A stretch of DNA of 5,438 nucleotides from Candidatus Omnitrophota bacterium (GTDB lineage: Bacteria > Omnitrophota > Koll11 > Zapsychrales > Zapsychraceae), in the NCBI GenBank assembly GCA_023140095.1, contig JAGLMJ010000078.1:1-5438 (forward strand), given 5' to 3'. The notes under the pieces are model-generated. The model did no database searches. It was given only the letters and a program-made list of their open reading frames with translations, and was not told the origin of the DNA. The position numbers and the translations under genes were made by a program. This document shows positions 1-3,589 of this stretch, piece by piece; position 1 is the stretch's first letter; every line of letters starts with the position of its first letter.

Positions 1-56
1 TGGTGATATTATGTTGATGCAATTTAAACCAAACTGCGTTACGTACTATACCAAGC

Positions 57-134
57 AAATCACAATTACCAAAATACAAATGACCAAACTGTTTGGAATT
101 TTGGTTATTGGAATTTATTTGTTATTTGTGATTT
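57..134. repeat. AT-rich imperfect inverted repeat upstream of rpmF
   Basis: The outer arms AAATCACAA (57-65) and TTGTGATTT (126-134) are perfect complements. The inner arms CCAAAC (84-89) and GTTTGG (91-96) are also perfect complements around one central base. Between them the arms match only partly, and the right arm carries about 11 extra bases. The style (ACCAAAATACAAATGACC on the left, TTGGAATTTATTTG on the right) resembles dispersed non-coding palindromes I recall from several uncultivated bacterial genomes; that part is memory. It ends 24 bases before the rpmF start, so the rpmF promoter lies upstream of it or within it. The open frame running through it (2-136) looks fortuitous. Confidence 0.6.
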
Positions 135-158
135 AAACACAGTATACCAGGAGTTATT

Positions 159-359
159 ATGGCACATCCAAAAAGACAACATTCGCGCCAACGGCAACGC
201 AAGCGCCGGACACATCAGGGAGCGGCCGTTCCGAACTTTGCGGCTTGTTCGCAATGTCAAAAACCGATCATTCCTCATCGCGTATGCCCGTTCTGCGGGT
301 ATTACAAAGGACAACCGATCGTCGAGATTAAAACAAAAGAAACAGCGGGAAAAGAATAG
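159..359 (+). CDS. rpmF: 50S ribosomal protein L32
   Basis: This 66-residue protein is a component of the large ribosomal subunit. The N-terminus MAHPKRQHSRQRQRKRR is the basic rRNA-binding tail typical of L32. Four cysteines in two CxxC pairs, C30-C33 (CSQC) and C43-C46 (CPFCGYY), form the expected zinc ribbon, so this is the zinc-binding form of L32. The length is normal for the family. The ATG at 159 is preceded by AGGAG at 149-153 with a 5-base spacer. It is the first gene of an rpmF-plsX-fabH-fabD run, an order conserved in many bacteria. The gene usually found upstream, yceD (DUF177), is not recognisable in the 158 bases available. Nothing is odd about the protein itself. Confidence 0.97.
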   Translation: MAHPKRQHSRQRQRKRRTHQGAAVPNFAACSQCQKPIIPHRVCPFCGYYKGQPIVEIKTKETAGKE

Positions 360-382
360 TCATCAGGCAAACAGAATACGAA

Positions 383-412
383 GCCTATTGTTTTTGTGAG
401 GGGCCAATAGGC
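383..412 (+). promoter_or_regulatory. Perfect 8-bp stem-loop between rpmF and plsX
   Basis: GCCTATTG (383-390) and CAATAGGC (405-412) are exact reverse complements around a 14-base loop. No T-run follows (the next bases are GAAGAGCG), so it is not a standard intrinsic terminator. It ends 12 bases before the plsX Shine-Dalgarno TAAGGAG (425-431). Loop bases GGGC (401-404) can also pair with GCCC (420-423), which would make a small H-type pseudoknot abutting the ribosome-binding site. The pairing is visible in the sequence. A role in tuning plsX translation or mRNA processing between rpmF and plsX is inference. Confidence 0.5.
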
Positions 413-439
413 GAAGAGCGCCCGTAAGGAGTTTACTTA

Positions 440-1435
440 GTGAAGATCGTTGTTGATGCTATGGGCGGTGATTACGCGCCGGAATCGATTGTTGCCGGCG
501 CTGTCGAAGCTGTCAAAGAATTCGATGTGAATGTTGCTCTCGTCGGTATTGAGGAGAAGGTTCGCGCAGAGCTTGAAAAACACGAATATCTTCAAGACCG
601 TATTGAGATCATTCATGCGCCGACGACCGTCGAGATGCATGAACCCGCCACGGTCAGCCTTCGCGGCAAGAAAGATTCTTCGATCGCGATCGGCATTAAT
701 CTTTTAAAAGAAGACGGCTTTGACGCGTTTGTCAGCGCCGGAAATACCGGGGCTGTTGTTGCGGCCTCGACGATCAATCTCGGCATGTTAAGCGGCGTCG
801 AGCGTCCTGCCATCGGGCTTGTTATTCCGACGTTGAAGAAAATCACCTTTCTTATCGATGTGGGGGCGAATACCGATCCCAAGCCGCAGCATCTCTTCCA
901 GTCGGCGCTGATGGCGCAGGTTTATGCCAAAGAAGTTTTAGGCATTGATGATCCGAAGGTCGGGCTTCTGAATATCGGCGAGGAAGCCGGCAAGGGGAGC
1001 GGGTTTGCCAAGGAAACGTATAAAATGATGGAAGAGCGTGTCGGTCATTTTAACGGGAACGTTGAAGCCAGCGCTATTTTCGAAGGGGAAAATGATTGCA
1101 TCATTTGTGACGGGGTTATGGGAAATATCGTGATCAAGATCTCGCAGGGGCTGATGGAATCCGCCGCCGCGTTACTGCGCCGTGAGATCAGTAAAAGTCC
1201 GGTCGCGTTGTTTGGCGCGTTCCTTATGAAATCCCGGCTGAATCACATAAAGAAACTTGCGGATTATACGGAATATGGCGGCGCGCCGCTTCTTGGCGTT
1301 AACGGAATTGTCATGATCAGCCACGGGCGGTCAAACCCTAAGGCCATCAAGAATGCGATCCGGGCGGCCATCCGTGAAATTGAACATGATATTTTGCATG
1401 TAATGACGGAAAAAATTTCACGCACCATTATTTAA
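440..1435 (+). CDS. plsX: Phosphate acyltransferase PlsX (acyl-ACP:phosphate)
   Basis: PlsX transfers the acyl chain from acyl-ACP to inorganic phosphate, giving acyl-phosphate. PlsY then uses this to acylate glycerol-3-phosphate, the first step of phospholipid synthesis. PlsX acts in the cytoplasm, often peripherally on the membrane. The 331 residues are the usual family length. Family signatures are clear: VVDAMGGDYAPE at the N-terminus (about residues 4-15), SAGNTGAVV (99-107), LIDVGANTDPKP (138-149), and CDGVMGNIVIK (223-233). The start is GTG at 440, chosen because TAAGGAG lies at 425-431 with an 8-base spacer and because translation begins directly with the conserved MKIVVDAMGGD. It lies 80 bases after rpmF and 21 bases before fabH, so co-transcription is likely. 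No damage or missing segment was seen. Confidence 0.97.
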   Translation: MKIVVDAMGGDYAPESIVAGAVEAVKEFDVNVALVGIEEKVRAELEKHEYLQDRIEIIHAPTTVEMHEPATVSLRGKKDSSIAIGINLLKEDGFDAFVSAGNTGAVVAASTINLGMLSGVERPAIGLVIPTLKKITFLIDVGANTDPKPQHLFQSALMAQVYAKEVLGIDDPKVGLLNIGEEAGKGSGFAKETYKMMEERVGHFNGNVEASAIFEGENDCIICDGVMGNIVIKISQGLMESAAALLRREISKSPVALFGAFLMKSRLNHIKKLADYTEYGGAPLLGVNGIVMISHGRSNPKAIKNAIRAAIREIEHDILHVMTEKISRTII

Positions 1436-1456
1436 AAATAGGAAGGAACTATATAC

Positions 1457-2434
1457 ATGGGCAACGTTGGGATTATCGGTTTAGGGCATTATCTGCCCGA
1501 GCGCAAATTGACGAATTTTGACCTTGAGAAAATGGTGGATACGACCAATGAATGGATCATTACGCGCACGGGGATCAATGAGCGGCGTGTCGCCGGGACC
1601 CATGAGCGAAACAGTCACCTGGCCACCAAGGCAGCCCGCCAGGCATTAAAGAACGCGAAGCTCGACCCGCATAAAGTGGAGTTGATCATTGTGGCGACGA
1701 TAAGCCCGGATACCGGCTTTCCTTCTGTTGCATGCCTCGTCCAAAAAGCTATTCATGCCCGTCACGCGGCGGCCTTTGATGTCGGGGCGGCCTGTTCGGG
1801 ATATCTTTACGGCATAACGGCGGCCAAACAGTTCATTCAAAGCGGCATGTTCAAGAACGCTCTTGTTATTGCCTCCGAGAAAATTACGCCGTTTATGGAT
1901 TGGAATGACCGCAGCACCTGCGTTCTCTTCGGGGACGGTGCCGGGGCGTGCGTTTTAGCGCCGGTAAGAGGTAAGCGGGGAATTCTTTCGGAGTATCTCC
2001 ATGCGGAAGGACATTTTGGCGAACTGATGCAGATTGTCGCTAAAGACAGGAAAGCGCTCGACCAGAAAGAAACAACGATGGACTTGCCGCGTATTTCCAT
2101 GCTGGGCAAGGAACTTTTTAAGGTTGCGGTGAACTCGATGGCCAACGCGGCATTGATCGCGATCAAAAAAGCCAAATTAAAACTTGCCGATATTGATTAT
2201 ATGGTGCCCCATCAGGCGAATGACCGGATCATCAGCGCGGTCGCGAAAAAGTTAAAGATCCCGAAGGAAAAGATTTTTGTCAATATTAATAAATACGGCA
2301 ATATGTCTTCCGCCTCGACGGCCGTCGCGCTTTATGAAGCGGTCGACCAGGGAAAGGTCAAACGCGGCAGCAATGTTGTGCTGGTGACGTTCGGCGCCGG
2401 CCTCGTGAGCGCGGCGAATGTCATTAGATTTTAA
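1457..2434 (+). CDS. fabH: 3-oxoacyl-ACP synthase III (FabH, KAS III)
   Basis: FabH condenses acetyl-CoA or another short acyl-CoA with malonyl-ACP, the initiating step of type II fatty acid synthesis in the cytoplasm. The 325 residues have the thiolase fold layout. The catalytic triad is intact: Cys113 in GAACSGYLYG, His252 in PHQANDR, and Asn282 in NKYGNMSSAS. The CoA-binding Trp33 and Arg37 (NEWIITRTGI) and Arg257 are present. GFGDGAG-type glycines occur in LFGDGAGAC, and the C-terminal TFGAGLVSAANVIRF is typical. ATG 1457 has AGGAAGGA (1440-1447) upstream with a 9-base gap. It starts 21 bases after plsX and ends 11 bases before fabD. Whether it prefers straight or branched primers cannot be told from the sequence by eye. 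Confidence 0.97.
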   Translation: MGNVGIIGLGHYLPERKLTNFDLEKMVDTTNEWIITRTGINERRVAGTHERNSHLATKAARQALKNAKLDPHKVELIIVATISPDTGFPSVACLVQKAIHARHAAAFDVGAACSGYLYGITAAKQFIQSGMFKNALVIASEKITPFMDWNDRSTCVLFGDGAGACVLAPVRGKRGILSEYLHAEGHFGELMQIVAKDRKALDQKETTMDLPRISMLGKELFKVAVNSMANAALIAIKKAKLKLADIDYMVPHQANDRIISAVAKKLKIPKEKIFVNINKYGNMSSASTAVALYEAVDQGKVKRGSNVVLVTFGAGLVSAANVIRF

Positions 2435-2445
2435 GTGAGGCTGGC

Positions 2446-3366
2446 GTGACAAAAATTGCTTACATCTTTCCCGGCCAGGGCGCTCAGGCCGTCGGCATGG
2501 GAAAAGAGTTTTACGATACTTCCGTCGAGGCCCAAGAGGTTTTCGACCGGGCCGATCAATTGATCGACGGGTTAACGGACGTTATCTTCAGCGGGCCGCG
2601 GGAAAAGCTCACCTCGACGGCATACTGCCAGCCCGCGATCTTTACCTACAGCATTGCCGCTCTCCACGCTTTTCGATTACATCCTAAATTTCAGAATGTC
2701 GAACCTCAATTTGCCTGCGGGCTCAGTTTAGGCGAATGCACGGCGGTCGCCGCCGCGGGAGCGCTTGACTTCGCGGAGGCGCTGAAGCTTGTCGAGCGCA
2801 GGTCCGCTTTTATGGAAGAGGCGACCCGGTTGCGGAAGGGGGCTATGACGGCGGTGATCGGTTTTGACCGTGACAAGTTGGTCCGAATTTGCGCGGAAAC
2901 CGGAGCGCAAATCGCTAATTTCAATTCGTCCGAGCAGATCGTCATCACGGGCGATGCCGGGAAGGTCGCGCGAGCCTCGAAGATCATCGAAGATCAGGGC
3001 GCGAAGCGCGTGATCCCGCTGGACGTCAGCGGCGCGTTCCATTCGAGCCTCATGGAATCGGCAGTGCCGAAATTCGAAGAGGCTCTTAAAGGCGCCGCGT
3101 TTCAGGCGCCGGCGTTCCCGGTCGTCAGCAATGTCGATGGGAAACCGGCGGATCAACCGGATGACATTCGCGGCAACCTGGCCCGCCAGATCACCTCATC
3201 TGTCCAATGGGTCGATTCCATTCAATATATCGCCGGCCAGGGAGTTACCGATTTCATCGAGATCGGCCCGGGTAATGTCCTCAAAGGCCTGATTCGCAAG
3301 ATCGATCCCGAATTAAGGGTTCATAATATCAAAACACCCGAAGATATTGGCCGTTTGCCTTTCTGA
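2446..3366 (+). CDS. fabD: Malonyl-CoA:ACP transacylase (FabD)
   Basis: FabD moves the malonyl group from CoA to acyl carrier protein, making the extender unit for FabH and the other condensing enzymes. The 306 residues match the family (about 309 in E. coli). The N-terminal FPGQGAQAVGMGKEF has Gln11 of the oxyanion region. The nucleophile is Ser94 in GLSLGEC (92-98), the malonyl-carboxylate-binding arginine is Arg119 in VERRSAFM, and the catalytic His199 lies in GAFHSSLM. The usual GHSLGE motif here reads GLSLGE, with Leu replacing the His before the nucleophile; I believe this variant exists in other FabD lineages. The start is GTG 2446, with GAGG at 2437-2440, 11 bases after the fabH stop. 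It is the last recognisable gene of the operon; fabG and acpP, often next, are absent. Confidence 0.96.
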   Translation: MTKIAYIFPGQGAQAVGMGKEFYDTSVEAQEVFDRADQLIDGLTDVIFSGPREKLTSTAYCQPAIFTYSIAALHAFRLHPKFQNVEPQFACGLSLGECTAVAAAGALDFAEALKLVERRSAFMEEATRLRKGAMTAVIGFDRDKLVRICAETGAQIANFNSSEQIVITGDAGKVARASKIIEDQGAKRVIPLDVSGAFHSSLMESAVPKFEEALKGAAFQAPAFPVVSNVDGKPADQPDDIRGNLARQITSSVQWVDSIQYIAGQGVTDFIEIGPGNVLKGLIRKIDPELRVHNIKTPEDIGRLPF

Positions 3367-3380
3367 AATAGCATCTTATT

Positions 3381-3423
3381 TGCCCCAAATTGCCTCAAAT
3401 CTTCCCAAATTTAATCCCCAAAT
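3381..3423. repeat. Degenerate tandem CCCAAAT repeat with 10-bp period
   Basis: Four copies of a YCYCAAAT core occur in one orientation: CCCCAAAT (3383-3390), CCTCAAAT (3393-3400), TCCCAAAT (3403-3410) and CCCCAAAT (3416-3423). The spacings are 10, 10 and 13 bases. The copies start 17 bases after the fabD stop and lie just upstream of the predicted promoter for the next gene. The repeat is directly visible. A helical-phase role (bending or protein binding) is speculative, and it could equally be a dispersed or slipped low-complexity tract. Confidence 0.55.
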
Positions 3424-3428
3424 TTAAT

Positions 3429-3461
3429 TTGCCTCTTTCTGATATGTATGGTATATATAAT
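3429..3461 (+). promoter_or_regulatory. Candidate sigma-70-type promoter for the secreted-protein gene
   Basis: TTGCCT (3429-3434) is followed after 17 bases by TATATA (3452-3457), which is preceded by TGG (3449-3451), an extended -10 arrangement. An overlapping perfect TATAAT lies at 3456-3461, but its spacing to TTGCCT is 21 bases. Either -10 would put the RNA start near 3464-3468 and leave a leader of roughly 120 bases before ATG 3590. The stretch is AT-rich, so chance matches are possible. Two copies of ATATGTAT (3442-3449 and 3460-3467) flank the -10 region and could be an operator. Confidence 0.4.
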
Positions 3462-3470
3462 ATGTATCTG

Positions 3471-3486
3471 GGCACGATGCTGTGCC
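3471..3486 (+). other. Short hairpin in the leader of the secreted-protein gene
   Basis: GGCAC (3471-3475) and GTGCC (3482-3486) pair around a 6-base loop, and G3470-T3487 can add a wobble pair. No T-run follows, so it is unlikely to be a terminator. It sits only a few bases after the predicted transcription start, where it could stabilise the mRNA 5' end or be a protein-binding site. The rest of the stretch 3487-3578 shows no known riboswitch signature that I can recognise, only a weak CCTTGA/TCAAGG pairing (3510-3515 with 3540-3545). Confidence 0.35.
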
Positions 3487-3589
3487 TACTAAAAATCTGA
3501 AATTTCATTCCTTGAATTTTATTCATGCCACGGAGGGAATCAAGGGTTGAAGCGGATAGCATTAATATTCGTTCACCCGGGAGGTTCTT

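Noticed and set aside
2..136. Open frame of 44 codons at the left edge, a possible C-terminus of an upstream gene such as yceD
   Set aside because: Most of it is the AT-rich inverted repeat, and the translation has no DUF177-like features. It stays a weak possibility only because the window begins here.
105..314. Reverse-strand frame over rpmF
   Set aside because: It is antisense to a clear L32 gene, with no ribosome-binding site or family features. The same reasoning applies to the other reverse-strand frames over plsX, fabH, fabD and the secreted gene.
3418..3440. CAAAT/ATTTG mini-hairpin as a fabD terminator
   Set aside because: It has only a 5-bp AT stem with a 3-base loop and no following T-run, so it is too weak to call.
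3471..3545. Riboswitch in the long leader
   Set aside because: No conserved core of c-di-GMP, cobalamin, SAM or other riboswitches that I know is recognisable; only short, weak pairings are present.
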